A DNA stretch of 64,000 nucleotides from Falsigemmobacter faecalis (GCF_003863335.1 NZ_RRAZ01000014.1:1-64000), one strand, 5' to 3'; counted from the stretch's first letter, positions 9,038 to 17,854 are shown. Notes: a model not told the origin generated them from the sequence alone. Made by a program: numbers and translations.

Positions 9038-10231
9038 CTAAAGCCCGCGCACCACCTGTTTTGCAAAAAGATCCTCGATCCGCGCCTCAGAGAGCCCCGC
9101 CTCGCGCAGCACCTCGCGGCTGTGCTCGCCCTGACGGGGCGCGGGGCGCGGCAGATCAGGGGGCGTGTCAGAGAGCGAGACCGGATTGCGCATCACCCGG
9201 ATCACCCCCTCGGTCGGATGCTCAACCCGGGCGAAGAAATCCACCGCCGTCAGATGCGGGTCGCTGAGAATGCTTTCAAAATCATGCATCTGCATGACCG
9301 GCACATCGATCTTCTCAAAAAGCGCCTGCCAGTCGGCGGAACTGCGGGTCAAAAAGACCTCCATCATCCAGCCATAGACATGATCGATATTGACCGAGCG
9401 GCCCGCATAGCCCGCAAAGCGCGGGTCAGAAAGTTTCCCCTCCTCGCCGAGCGCGGTGAGAAAGCGCCGCCAGTGCTCATCGGTATAGACCAGCGCGCAG
9501 ATATAGCCGTCGGCGGTCTTCAGCGGGCGGCGGTTTGCGGCAAGCTGGCGGGCATAGCCGCCACCATCGAGCGGCGGATCATAGGTCAAACCGCCCAGAT
9601 GATCCGAGAGCACGAATTGCACCATGGTCTCAAACATCGGGATATCAACGCGCTGCCCACGCCCGGTGCGGCCCCGCGCGACCAGAGCCGCCAGGATCCC
9701 GGCCAGACCCGCCAGCCCCACCACCCGGTCGCCCACCGCAGAGGGGACATAGCGCGGCTCTCCCCCTCCGGAGAGGCGGAAGAGATGGGGGATCGTCGCC
9801 CCGCCCTGGATCAGATCATCATAGGCGGGCCGCGCGGCATAGGGGCCGCTCTGGCCATAGCCGTAAAGCCCGGCATAGATCAGCCGCGGGTTCACCCCGG
9901 CCAGCACCTCAAAGGAAAGCCCCAGCCGCGCCATGGCGGCAGGACGCACGTTATAGGCCAGAACATCGGCATCCCGACACAGATCAAGGATCAGCTCGCG
10001 CCCCTCAGGCGTCTTCAGATCCAGCGTGATCGAGCGTTTGCCGCGGTTTGAGTTCAGATACATCGGCCCCATGCCGGGATGACGGGCCGGGCCAATGGCG
10101 CGGACCAGATCGCCCGCAGGCGCTTCGACTTTGATGACATCAGCGCCGAATTCGGCCAGGAACTGCGTGGCATAGGGGCCCATGACCACCGATGTCAGGT
10201 CAATGACTTTGATCCCCTCAAGCGGACCCAT
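9038..10231 (-). CDS. CaiB/BaiF family CoA-transferase
   Basis: Class III CoA-transferase that moves CoA from a donor thioester (often succinyl-CoA) to a carboxylate without acyl intermediates leaving the enzyme. The 397-residue protein starts MGPLEGIKVIDLTSVVMGPY, a classic family opening, and has PAYDDLIQGG with the catalytic Asp at about residue 159. It lacks the GHD racemase signature of the paralogue at 6.7-7.8 kb, so this copy is the likelier activating enzyme. It lies 9 nt downstream of the second MaoC gene. Confidence 0.9.
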   Translation of the reverse strand: MGPLEGIKVIDLTSVVMGPYATQFLAEFGADVIKVEAPAGDLVRAIGPARHPGMGPMYLNSNRGKRSITLDLKTPEGRELILDLCRDADVLAYNVRPAAMARLGLSFEVLAGVNPRLIYAGLYGYGQSGPYAARPAYDDLIQGGATIPHLFRLSGGGEPRYVPSAVGDRVVGLAGLAGILAALVARGRTGRGQRVDIPMFETMVQFVLSDHLGGLTYDPPLDGGGYARQLAANRRPLKTADGYICALVYTDEHWRRFLTALGEEGKLSDPRFAGYAGRSVNIDHVYGWMMEVFLTRSSADWQALFEKIDVPVMQMHDFESILSDPHLTAVDFFARVEHPTEGVIRVMRNPVSLSDTPPDLPRPAPRQGEHSREVLREAGLSEARIEDLFAKQVVRGL

Positions 10232-10240
10232 GGCGGCTCC

Positions 10241-10720
10241 TTACACCATCTCGGTGACAGACCCGGCCTCAGGCCCGGCCATCAGGCGCAGGGGGGTATA
10301 GATCATCACCACCTCACCACGCTGATTAACAACGGAATTTTTCGTGCGAACGAGGCCGCGCCCCGCTTTGGAGGCGGGCCTGCATTCGGTGACCACCGCC
10401 TCAACATGGATGGTGTCGCCCTGCACCACAGGGGCTTTGACCTCCATCTCCATGCCAAGGAAGGCGAGACCCGTCCCCTGCCCCGTGGCATTGAGCACCA
10501 GCCCCTCAGAGAGCGCATAGACCAGCGCCGCAGGGGCCGGGCGGCCCTGAATGGCCGAATGCGCCGCGCGGTATTCCGCATCGAGAAACAGCGATTCCAG
10601 CATCCCCGCAACTGAGACGAAATTCACGATATCGGTCTCGGTGATCGTGCGCCCGAAGGTGCGAAAGGCAGTTCCGACGGGCAGTTCGGTCCAGAAGCGG
10701 CCCTGTCCCACAAGTTGCAT
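10241..10720 (-). CDS. MaoC-fold protein lacking the usual hydratase residues
   Basis: The 159-residue product aligns with MaoC hot-dog proteins from ELPVGTAFRTFGRTITETDIVNF onward. Where active hydratases have a D-x4-N-P-x-H motif it reads SVAGMLESLFLDAEY, with no histidine. The second half (GRPAPAALVYALSEGL, MEVKAPVVQGDTI) is normal for the fold. It may be a thioesterase-like or non-canonical hydratase, or a partner subunit for the active MaoC gene at 6.2 kb. It lies between dctP and the CoA-transferase in the operon. Confidence 0.8.
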   Translation of the reverse strand: MQLVGQGRFWTELPVGTAFRTFGRTITETDIVNFVSVAGMLESLFLDAEYRAAHSAIQGRPAPAALVYALSEGLVLNATGQGTGLAFLGMEMEVKAPVVQGDTIHVEAVVTECRPASKAGRGLVRTKNSVVNQRGEVVMIYTPLRLMAGPEAGSVTEMV

Positions 10721-10774
10721 GGCTCTCTCCGCAGGGTCGGGAAGACCGGCGACCGAAGCCGCCGGTCGGGCGTG

Positions 10775-11785
10775 TCACTCAATCGCGTCGCGGAAGGCCT
10801 GCAGGATGGCTTTGGCCGGACGACCACGGGTTTCCAGATCGCCCGCCCATTGATCGCCCACAGTGGCCATCAGATCGCCGATCTTTTTCGCATCGGCCTC
10901 GGGCAGCTCGACATATTGCACGCCCGCTGCGGCGATCTTTTCGCGGTCCGAGACATCCAGTTTGTCCGCCACTTCGCAGGCCGAGAAGGTGGTCTCTTCG
11001 CCGGTCTCAGCCAGCACCTTCTGCACCTCCGGCGAGAGGCTGTCCCACTTCTGCTGGCTGATCGTATAGGTCACCACAAAGGAGCCGAAGTTCAGCCCCG
11101 TGGTGGCATATTTCAGGAAGGGCTGCATCTCATAGGGCAGGATCGAGCCATTGGGGAACAAAAGCGCATCGAGCGTGCCACGCGACAGCGCCTCACGCGA
11201 TTCCGGGGCCGGGATCTGCACCGGGATGGCTTCGAGAAGCTTGGTTGCGATCTCTTTGGCACCGCCGGTGGTGCGGACCTTCAGCCCCTTAAAGCTGTCT
11301 GCGCCGGTGATCTCGCGATCTTTGGTGAAGATCTGATAGGCCGGCAGCACCATAACCATCAGCACCCGCACGCCATTGGGCGCAAATTCCACCTGATCGA
11401 GCGCGCCGCCGGGCTGCGCGATCTTCCAGAAGGCTTTTGTGCCCTGGCAGGAGGTGGTGAAAGCCTCAGGCAGCTCGCCCACCGACGACAGCGGCAGTTT
11501 ATCCGAGACATAAGAGGCCCCGACATAGCCCACATCCAGCGCCGAGCTTTGCGTCAGCGCCAGCAGATCCTTGGCCTTGCCCATCTGCTCGGCGGGGAAA
11601 TATTCAAACTTCACCTCGCCGCCGGATTTCTCGGTCACCCGGTCCATCCAGACTTTGGCAAGGTTTTCAGCGATGTAATGCCCCACCGGGAAGCTGTCGC
11701 CCACGCGCAGCGTCTCGGCGGCACTGGCGGGTATGGCGGTGGCAAGCAAAGCGGCCATCAGGCCCGCAGTCGAGATCATGCGCAT
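10775..11785 (-). CDS. TRAP transporter substrate-binding protein, DctP family
   Basis: Periplasmic solute receptor that hands an organic acid to the DctQM membrane complex. The ATG ending at 11785 is chosen because a GGAGGAG site lies 5-7 nt upstream and the product then begins with a clean signal peptide (MRMISTAGLMAALLATAIPASAAE); an earlier in-frame codon at 11842 would extend into dctM. The 336 residues include the GLKVRTTGG arginine segment that binds the ligand carboxylate in the family, followed by the linker helix. Its ligand is unknown. Confidence 0.93.
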   Translation of the reverse strand: MRMISTAGLMAALLATAIPASAAETLRVGDSFPVGHYIAENLAKVWMDRVTEKSGGEVKFEYFPAEQMGKAKDLLALTQSSALDVGYVGASYVSDKLPLSSVGELPEAFTTSCQGTKAFWKIAQPGGALDQVEFAPNGVRVLMVMVLPAYQIFTKDREITGADSFKGLKVRTTGGAKEIATKLLEAIPVQIPAPESREALSRGTLDALLFPNGSILPYEMQPFLKYATTGLNFGSFVVTYTISQQKWDSLSPEVQKVLAETGEETTFSACEVADKLDVSDREKIAAAGVQYVELPEADAKKIGDLMATVGDQWAGDLETRGRPAKAILQAFRDAIE

Positions 11786-11811
11786 TCCGGTCTCCTCCCT
11801 GAAGACAGTGA

Positions 11812-13104
11812 TTAATGGGCAGACATGGTCGAAGGCAGCCACAGCACCAGCTGCGGAAACAGGGTCATCAGCGCGATCACCACGAGATGCGCCCAGACAT
11901 GCGGCAGCACGCCCCGGAACAGCTCTCCCATCGGTCGGCGGGTATAGCGGGCCACGACAAAGACATTCATGCCCAGAGGCGGCGTCACCATTCCCAGTTC
12001 CGCCGTGACCACCACGATCACCCCGAACCAGATCGGGTCATAGCCCAGCTGCATCACCACCGGCAGCGTGACCGGCACGGTCAGGATCAGGATGGCGATC
12101 TGATCCATGAAGAAGCCAAGGATGATATAGCCGATCAGGATCAGCGTCATGATCGCCAGCGGCGGATAGGGCAGCGCGCCGACCCAGGTGGCCAGATCAT
12201 TGGTCACCCGCGTCAGGGTGAAGAAATAGCCAAAGATATGCGCACCAAGGATGATGAAAAGGATCATACAGGTGGTCTGAGCCGAGCTGCGCAGCGCATG
12301 CCAGAGGCTCGCCCAGGTGAGTTTACGCTCCCGGAGAGCCAGCAGCATGGCGACAAAGGCCGCCAGTCCTGCCGCTTCCGTGGGCGTGGCAATCCCGGAA
12401 TAAATCGTCCCGGTGACCGCCAGAAACAGCACCATCATCGGCCAGATACGCTTCATCGAGCGCAGCTTTTCGCGCAGCGTATAGGCCTGGCCCAGCGGCG
12501 CGGAATGCGGCCAGAGCCAGACCAGAATGGCCACCGTCAGGATGATCGCAATGGTCACGATGATGCCCGGGATCACCCCGGCAATCATCAGCCGCGAGAT
12601 CGAAACATCGGCCAGAATGCCGTAAAGGATCAGCGCCACAGAAGGCGGGATCAGCATGGCCAGCGTGCCGGAGATCGCCACCACACCGCCCGCAAGCTTG
12701 GGCTCATAGCCCTGGCGCATCATCTCGGGCAGTGAGGTTGAGGCCAGGGTGGCCGCCGAAGCCGTGCTTGAACCGCAGATCGCGCCAAACCCCGCCCCCG
12801 CCAGCGCCGTGGCCATAGCCACCCCGCCGCGCAGCCGCCCCACCCAGACCGTGGCCGAGCGGAAAAGATCGGTCGCAATGCCCGAGATGATGACGAATTC
12901 CGCCATCAGAATGAACATCGGAATGGTGATCAGCTCATAGGAATTGGCGCTGGAAAGCGAGGTGGTCGACAGGATGCCCATCAGCACCCCCATGCCACCG
13001 TAAAGATAAAGCCCGATCGCGCCCGAGACCGCCATGGCCAGCGCCACCGGCAGGCCCACAATCAGCAAAACGGCCAGCAGCCCGAGAACCAGTGAGACCA
13101 GCAT
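11812..13104 (-). CDS. TRAP transporter large permease, DctM family
   Basis: The 430-residue protein is almost wholly hydrophobic with about twelve helices. It has the DctM landmarks GAGFGAICGSSTASAAT and LIPPSVALILYGI near residues 105-165 and the FGVIVVVTAELGMVTPPLGMN segment near 385-405. It is the Na+-coupled transport subunit. The start codon overlaps the dctQ stop (TGATG), showing translational coupling to the small permease. Confidence 0.95.
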   Translation of the reverse strand: MLVSLVLGLLAVLLIVGLPVALAMAVSGAIGLYLYGGMGVLMGILSTTSLSSANSYELITIPMFILMAEFVIISGIATDLFRSATVWVGRLRGGVAMATALAGAGFGAICGSSTASAATLASTSLPEMMRQGYEPKLAGGVVAISGTLAMLIPPSVALILYGILADVSISRLMIAGVIPGIIVTIAIILTVAILVWLWPHSAPLGQAYTLREKLRSMKRIWPMMVLFLAVTGTIYSGIATPTEAAGLAAFVAMLLALRERKLTWASLWHALRSSAQTTCMILFIILGAHIFGYFFTLTRVTNDLATWVGALPYPPLAIMTLILIGYIILGFFMDQIAILILTVPVTLPVVMQLGYDPIWFGVIVVVTAELGMVTPPLGMNVFVVARYTRRPMGELFRGVLPHVWAHLVVIALMTLFPQLVLWLPSTMSAH

Positions 13105-13685
13105 CAGATGACATCCTCCTGCACAGAGCCGGTCACCGGCGGCGGCGGCAGATGCGCCAGATCCCGCCCGGTCACGAGAGAGGCCAGATGGCCGATGACC
13201 CGGACCACACAGCGCAGCACCAGCGCGGCCGTGCCGATCACCAGAAGCGCATAGGGAACCCAGGTTGAAATCGGAACAAGCGCCTGAATATGCTCATCAT
13301 TGACCCAGGCTTTCACAAAGCGCGCCCAGCCGCCTTTGCAGATCAGCGCCACCACCCAGATCGAGGCGCCATAGCCCAGCGCCAGCCCCAGATGCATCAC
13401 CGGCTTTGGCAGCATGTGCTGAAACACATCCACCGCGATATGGCCGTGGTGGTTCAGCGTATCGGGCAGCGCCAGAAAGAAGACCGCCGTCATCAGCCAG
13501 AGCCCGATGACATTATATGACCAGCTGAAGGGCGCATCAAAGAAGTAGCGCCCCGCCACATCGGCCACCACAATCAACATAATGGCGGCCAGCGCGGCGG
13601 CCGAAACGGCCACAAGCGCGGTTTCAAATCGCGTCATAAGGCGCAGCACCGGGCTGTTGTCCGGCGGTCGAACGTCATGCTGCAT
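13104..13685 (-). CDS. TRAP transporter small permease, DctQ family
   Basis: The 193-residue protein has four predicted membrane helices and the family pattern RYFFDAPFSWSYNVIGLWL near residues 47-65. It pairs with DctM to form the membrane part of the TRAP system. It is the first gene of the ten-gene operon, about 275 nt from the divergent iclR-type gene. A proline-rich cytoplasmic tail (LPPPPVTGSVQEDVI) ends the protein. Confidence 0.92.
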   Translation of the reverse strand: MQHDVRPPDNSPVLRLMTRFETALVAVSAAALAAIMLIVVADVAGRYFFDAPFSWSYNVIGLWLMTAVFFLALPDTLNHHGHIAVDVFQHMLPKPVMHLGLALGYGASIWVVALICKGGWARFVKAWVNDEHIQALVPISTWVPYALLVIGTAALVLRCVVRVIGHLASLVTGRDLAHLPPPPVTGSVQEDVI

Positions 13686-13758
13686 TCCATCCCCCTCCCC
13701 GGGGCGAACGGCACCTCCAACCCCGGAACCGGAGCCTCCCTGAAAGCACTTAGTTCAG

Positions 13759-13917
13759 ATATGCGGACATTTTATTCCTGACAGTGAATAAATGGCAGCG
13801 GGACCTCTGCTGTCAATCCTTCAATTCAGCCTGGGATAAAAAAGCAGTTTCCGGCCTTTCAGGCCTCCACTCCCCGCAGGGCGCAGTGATTTATTCATAT
13901 ATATGGACAAATCATTC
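13759..13917. promoter_or_regulatory. Probable IclR operators in the divergent spacer
   Basis: Two 19-bp copies in direct orientation, at 13759-13777 and 13899-13917, share ATAT..GGACA....ATTC (14 of 19 positions). The first overlaps an inverted repeat of TTTATTC / GAATAAA arms (13771-13793). They lie in an AT-rich spacer between dctQ and the regulator gene and could serve both promoters. Confidence 0.5.
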
Positions 13918-13961
13918 GCAAGCAGGCACAAGGGTCTGAGCGTTTCGCGGAGGGGCAGTTT

Positions 13962-14744
13962 ATGGCGGTCAAACAAGTCCTCAACATGCTGGACCTGCTG
14001 GAATTCTTCGCCGAACGCGGCAAACCCGCCTCGCTGGCTGAGGTCAGTGCCGCTTTTGACTGGCCCCGGTCCTCTGCCTTTAATCTGCTGACCACCCTCA
14101 GTTCGCGCGGCTATCTTTATGAGCCGGAGGCGAAGGGCCGCTTCTATCCCACGCCGCGCTGGCTGACCATGGCCCAGGCCATCACCGCCGCCGAACCCCT
14201 GCCCGAGCAGCTTCTGCGCCTTGCCCGCGATCTGGCCTCGCGCACCGGAGAGACCATCTGCCTTGGCTCGGCCTCAGGGCAGAAAGTGGTGTTTCTGGAG
14301 GTGATCCCCTCCGCACAGCGGGTGCGCTATGCGGCAGAAGTGGGCCAGCGGGTGCCGCTTCATGCCACCGCCTCAGGTCATGCGATCCTGAGCCAGTGGA
14401 GCGCGAGCCAGCGGGATGCCTTTCTGCGCCGCGTCAGCTTTGAACGCTACGGCGCGGGCACCCCGATGAGCCTTGAGGCGGTGGAAAGTCAGATGAACGC
14501 GGGCCTGATGCGCGGCTGGTTTCGCAGCGCGTCAAACTACAGCGTCGATCTGGGCGGCGTGGCGCTTCCGGTGCTCATCGCGGGACGAATTTATTCCGTC
14601 ACGGTCGCAGGCCCCCTGAACCGCATCACCGGAGAAATGAGCGCGATCGCCCGCGAGATGCACGACGCCGTGGCCCTGCATTTCGGCCGCGATTACCTGA
14701 CCACCGAGATCCGGGGCCTGACAACACCCCCGCAGCGCAGCTGA
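13962..14744 (+). CDS. IclR-family transcriptional regulator
   Basis: The 260-residue protein has an N-terminal winged helix (AVKQVLNMLDLLEFFAERGKPASLAEV, recognition segment PRSSAFNLLTTLSSRGYL) and a C-terminal GAF-like effector domain ending in VTVAGPLNRIT. The ATG at 13962 has a strong GGAGGGG site. It is transcribed away from the TRAP/CoA operon across a spacer with repeated motifs, so it most probably controls that operon in response to a pathway intermediate. Confidence 0.92.
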   Translation: MAVKQVLNMLDLLEFFAERGKPASLAEVSAAFDWPRSSAFNLLTTLSSRGYLYEPEAKGRFYPTPRWLTMAQAITAAEPLPEQLLRLARDLASRTGETICLGSASGQKVVFLEVIPSAQRVRYAAEVGQRVPLHATASGHAILSQWSASQRDAFLRRVSFERYGAGTPMSLEAVESQMNAGLMRGWFRSASNYSVDLGGVALPVLIAGRIYSVTVAGPLNRITGEMSAIAREMHDAVALHFGRDYLTTEIRGLTTPPQRS

Positions 14745-14903
14745 GACCCCTGCCCGGAGACCCACCACAGATCGGCAGCATCGGCTGACAATTGTGCCCC
14801 TTGCTCTTCAGGCAGGCGATATCTTCCGCGCGTCAGGCGCAGCCCGATTGATTGCGCAATGACGTCATGCGTCAGACTTCGGCGCCGGCTTACAGCCTGA
14901 CCC

Positions 14904-15467
14904 TCAATGCTGCAGCTCAGCACCCCAATAGAGGAAATCCATCCAGGTCTGGTGCAGCTCCCCCTTCGCCCGGGGCAGAGCCCGCGCGGCGGCATCGAGC
15001 TGAAAGACCGTTGGTTCAAAGGGCTGGCGCAGCAGCCGCATCCCCGCCTGCGAGAGCGTCCGCGCGCCTTTGCGAAGATTGTCCCGCCCGCAGCAGGCCA
15101 CGATATTGGTCCAGCTGGTCTGCCCGCCCCGGCTGCGGGGGATCACGTGATCGAAGGTCAGATCTTTGGCAGCGAAAGGGTTGCCGCAGTACTGACAGGT
15201 AAATCCATCGCGCAAAAACAGATGATAGCGCGTGAAGGCCACATGACGCCGCCTGCGGTAGCTTTTGAGCGCCACCACGGCGGGAACCTCATACTCCCGG
15301 CTGGCCGAATGGATCCGCACGCCCTCATAGCTGCGGACCTGGATCACCCGCTCCTGATGGACCGCAACAAAGGCATCTTCCCAGGACCAGACCGACAGCG
15401 GCGCCCAGGACAGGGGCTGCATATCCATGTTCAGAACCAGTGTCCGAAGTCCGGAAAGCCCCTGCAT
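14904..15467 (-). CDS. HNH endonuclease family protein
   Basis: A 187-residue protein with the HNH core near residues 90-130: CQYCGNPF, then FDHVIPRSRGG (metal-binding Asp-His) and NIVACC..DNLRKG. The fourth zinc ligand, normally Cys in C-x2-C-N, appears as Asp (CGRDN). Such stand-alone HNH proteins are common in Rhodobacterales and their role (nicking, repair, restriction) is unknown. The start at 15467 gives the longest frame; a second ATG lies at 15425. Confidence 0.82.
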   Translation of the reverse strand: MQGLSGLRTLVLNMDMQPLSWAPLSVWSWEDAFVAVHQERVIQVRSYEGVRIHSASREYEVPAVVALKSYRRRRHVAFTRYHLFLRDGFTCQYCGNPFAAKDLTFDHVIPRSRGGQTSWTNIVACCGRDNLRKGARTLSQAGMRLLRQPFEPTVFQLDAAARALPRAKGELHQTWMDFLYWGAELQH

Positions 15468-15640
15468 CGCCTGTCACCTCTGCCCGAAGGGATGGTGACG
15501 GCAGACAACACCAAAGGCGCAGCCCGGCGGCCCTTTCCGGCCCGGTTGCGGGGAAGTGCTCAGCATGACCCGTGCCTCCTTCACCTCTGGCAGGGCAAAT
15601 GCCCCTGCCGCCACTATATCTCGCGTTTGATTCGAAACAA

Positions 15641-15661
15641 GCCCGCACCTGTGGTGCGGGC
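15641..15661 (-). terminator. Probable terminator downstream of the esterase gene
   Basis: GCCCGCACC / GGTGCGGGC, a perfect 9-bp stem with a three-base loop, lies 46 nt past the esterase stop. On the minus strand it is followed by TTGTTTCG, a short U-rich tail. Confidence 0.5.
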
Positions 15662-15706
15662 CTGCTCTCGATGACAGATTTTCGTGACAGGCCCGTGACA
15701 GCCGGA

Positions 15707-16366
15707 TCAGTCGAGACGGTCTTTCAAAAAGTTCAGCGCCACGCCCAGACCATCGGGCGCAATGCCGTGGCCGGTGCCTTTCATGACATGGCCATAGGTC
15801 TCAAACCCGGCCTCCATCAGCGCCTCGGCGGCTTTGCGCATATCGTCAAAGGGCACGACCTGATCGGCATCGCCATGCACCAGCAGCACCGGCGGACGGA
15901 CCTGAGATTCCGCGCCCAGCTTTTCAGCGCGCAGCAAACGACCCGAGAAGGCCACCACGCCGGCCATTTCTTTTTCGCGGCGCGGCGCGACATGCAGGCT
16001 CATCATGCTGCCCTGCGAAAAGCCAAAGAGCGCCAGGCGGTCAATCCCGATCTCTTCGCGCGCCAGCACGATATCGATAAAGGCATTCAGATCGGCAACG
16101 GCCGCTTCCATCCCCTTAGCGGCCTCCTCTTCCGACGAGCCGTCAAGCCAGGGGATCGGGAACCACTGATAGCCAAAGGGCGCGCCCGGCACCCGCGTCG
16201 GCGCATCGGGCGAATAGAAGGCGGTATCCGGCAGATGCTGGGCCAGAGGCTCCGAAAGGCCGATCAGATCCGCGCCATCCGCGCCGTAGCCGTGCACGAA
16301 AATCACCACGGATTTCGTTTTGCCAGACTGCGCAGGCTTTGATTTAAAGTTCAGCGGACGCGTCAT
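15707..16366 (-). CDS. Carboxylesterase / lysophospholipase-like alpha/beta hydrolase
   Basis: Belongs to the small phospholipase/carboxylesterase family (PF02230-type). The 219 residues show VIFVHGYGADGADL (oxyanion loop), the nucleophile elbow GFSQGS near residue 119, an acid in LLVHGDADQVVP and the catalytic His in GTGHGIAPDG near residue 200. It hydrolyses short acyl esters in related proteins. Its start overlaps the end of the glycosylase gene by 4 bases (ATGA), and that gene overlaps the acetyltransferase gene in the same way, so the three form one transcript. Confidence 0.9.
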   Translation of the reverse strand: MTRPLNFKSKPAQSGKTKSVVIFVHGYGADGADLIGLSEPLAQHLPDTAFYSPDAPTRVPGAPFGYQWFPIPWLDGSSEEEAAKGMEAAVADLNAFIDIVLAREEIGIDRLALFGFSQGSMMSLHVAPRREKEMAGVVAFSGRLLRAEKLGAESQVRPPVLLVHGDADQVVPFDDMRKAAEALMEAGFETYGHVMKGTGHGIAPDGLGVALNFLKDRLD

Positions 16367-16995
16367 CGGATTCCTTCCCGTTTCTTCTCAACATGGTAAT
16401 AGGCCCAGAGCAGCCGTGCCGCAACGGCGCGCCAGGGCGACCAGGCCTGCGCCATCACCCGCAGCGCCTTTTCCGTGGGACGCGCCTCAAGGCCGAACAA
16501 GAGCCGTGCAGCCTCCTGCAGCGCCAGATCGGCCGGGGCAAAAACATCGGCGCGGCCGAGCGAAAACATCGCGTAAATCTCCGCCGTCCAGCGCCCGATG
16601 CCGGGCACCGCGACCAGCTGCGCCACGATCTCTTCATCACTCAGATACGGCAGGGCGTCAAAATCGATGCCCGCCCCCGCGAGGGCGAGGGCATAGCGCG
16701 CCTTCTGCCGCGACAACCCCAGCGCGCGGAGATCCTCTTCAGCCATGGCTGCGACCGCTTCGGGTGAGATCATCCCCGCAGCCTCCAGCCGCCCCCAGAT
16801 CGCCCGGGCCGAAGCCACGCTGACCTGCTGTGAGGTGATCGCGCCCAGCAGGGCCGCAAAGCCCCCTTCACGACGGCGCAGCGGCAAAGGACCCGTTAAT
16901 TCAAGAGCATAGGCGAAACGCGGCTCCCGCGCGGCCAGCCAGGCAGCGCCTTCGGCCACACAGTCCGGCGTGTCAATGATGCGACCCGCGTTCAT
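16363..16995 (-). CDS. DNA-3-methyladenine glycosylase II-like (HhH-GPD)
   Basis: Base-excision repair glycosylase of the AlkA type, 210 residues. The helix-hairpin-helix reads VPGIGRWTAEIYAMFSLG (about residues 127-145) and the catalytic Asp follows in APADLALQE (about 153). There is no Cys cluster, so it is not an EndoIII-type iron-sulphur enzyme. The E. coli AlkA N-terminal domain is absent, as usual in alphaproteobacterial versions. It overlaps both neighbours by 4 bases. Confidence 0.9.
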   Translation of the reverse strand: MNAGRIIDTPDCVAEGAAWLAAREPRFAYALELTGPLPLRRREGGFAALLGAITSQQVSVASARAIWGRLEAAGMISPEAVAAMAEEDLRALGLSRQKARYALALAGAGIDFDALPYLSDEEIVAQLVAVPGIGRWTAEIYAMFSLGRADVFAPADLALQEAARLLFGLEARPTEKALRVMAQAWSPWRAVAARLLWAYYHVEKKREGIR

Positions 16996-17699
16996 CTCAG
17001 GCCCGGATCACGGGATTTCAGAAGTGGCGCGGTCAGATCTGAGAGACGGTGCTTTTGCCGGCCTTCGTCGTCAAAGGTCTCCGGGCGGCACCAAAGCTCA
17101 TAAGCTTCTTTCAGCGCAGGCCAATCCTCATCGGTGATCGCATACCAGACCGTGTCGCGGTTGCGGCCTTTCACCACCATATGGTGCCGAAAGATGCCCT
17201 CATAGCTGAAGCCCAGCCGTTCAGCGGCGCGGCGCGACGGCAGATTATCGCTGTGGCACTTCCACTCATAGCGCCGATATCCCAGCCGAAAGGCCTGCTC
17301 CATCATGGCAAACATCGCGCCGGTGGCCGCAGAAGTCCCCTGCAGCGCGGGCGAGAAGGTCAGTGATCCGACCTCGATCACGCCGTTCGCGACATCAATG
17401 CGCATAAAGCTGGCCAGCCCTGACCAGTCCCCCTCCGGGGCGCGGATCGCATAAAACAGCGGATCGGCCAGCCCGCAACGGCTTTCGGCCCAGGTCCTGA
17501 ACGCCGCCTCGTCGGGAAACGGGCCGGTGAACATATAGTCCCAAAGTGCGTCATGGCCGCGAAAGGCCTGCCAGAGGGCAGGGAGATGCGCGCAGGTCAG
17601 CGGCTTTAGCACGCAAAGCGCGTTGCCCAAAGCGACCGGCGGCGGTGGCACCGCGCGGACAATGACTTCGGCGGATGACGGATCTTCGGACACGAGCAC
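16992..17699 (-). CDS. GNAT-family N-acetyltransferase
   Basis: The 235-residue protein follows the RimJ/RimL-like GNAT pattern: LRPL-type entry (LKPLTCAHLPALWQAF), a central beta strand IEVGSLTFSPALQGT, and the acetyl-CoA segment ending in SRRAAERLGFSYEGIFRHHMVVKGRNRDTVWYAI. The acceptor substrate is unknown. The start is a GTG at 17699; a second GTG two codons later (17693) has better spacing from the AGGGGAG site and may be the real one. Confidence 0.88.
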   Translation of the reverse strand: MLVSEDPSSAEVIVRAVPPPPVALGNALCVLKPLTCAHLPALWQAFRGHDALWDYMFTGPFPDEAAFRTWAESRCGLADPLFYAIRAPEGDWSGLASFMRIDVANGVIEVGSLTFSPALQGTSAATGAMFAMMEQAFRLGYRRYEWKCHSDNLPSRRAAERLGFSYEGIFRHHMVVKGRNRDTVWYAITDEDWPALKEAYELWCRPETFDDEGRQKHRLSDLTAPLLKSRDPGLR

Positions 17700-17854
17700 C
17701 TCCCCTGTTGCGGCGCAGGCTGCGGCAGATCAGCGGGCAGCGCAACCCCGCTCTCTCCCCCGCTCACATCCGCGCGAAGTCCCGGGCCGGGCACTTTCGC
17801 GCCCCATGCAGAGCGGCTAGTTTGCGCAGGCTTTGTTAACCTGCAGGTCCTGTC

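Noticed and set aside
14858-14867. ATGACGTCAT palindrome downstream of the iclR-type gene
   Set aside because: Only 10 bp, sits between gene ends and matches no bacterial operator I can defend.
15325-15648. 107-codon open frame overlapping the HNH gene start
   Set aside because: Different frame on the same strand, no ribosome binding site or similarity, and it does not end in coding-like sequence.
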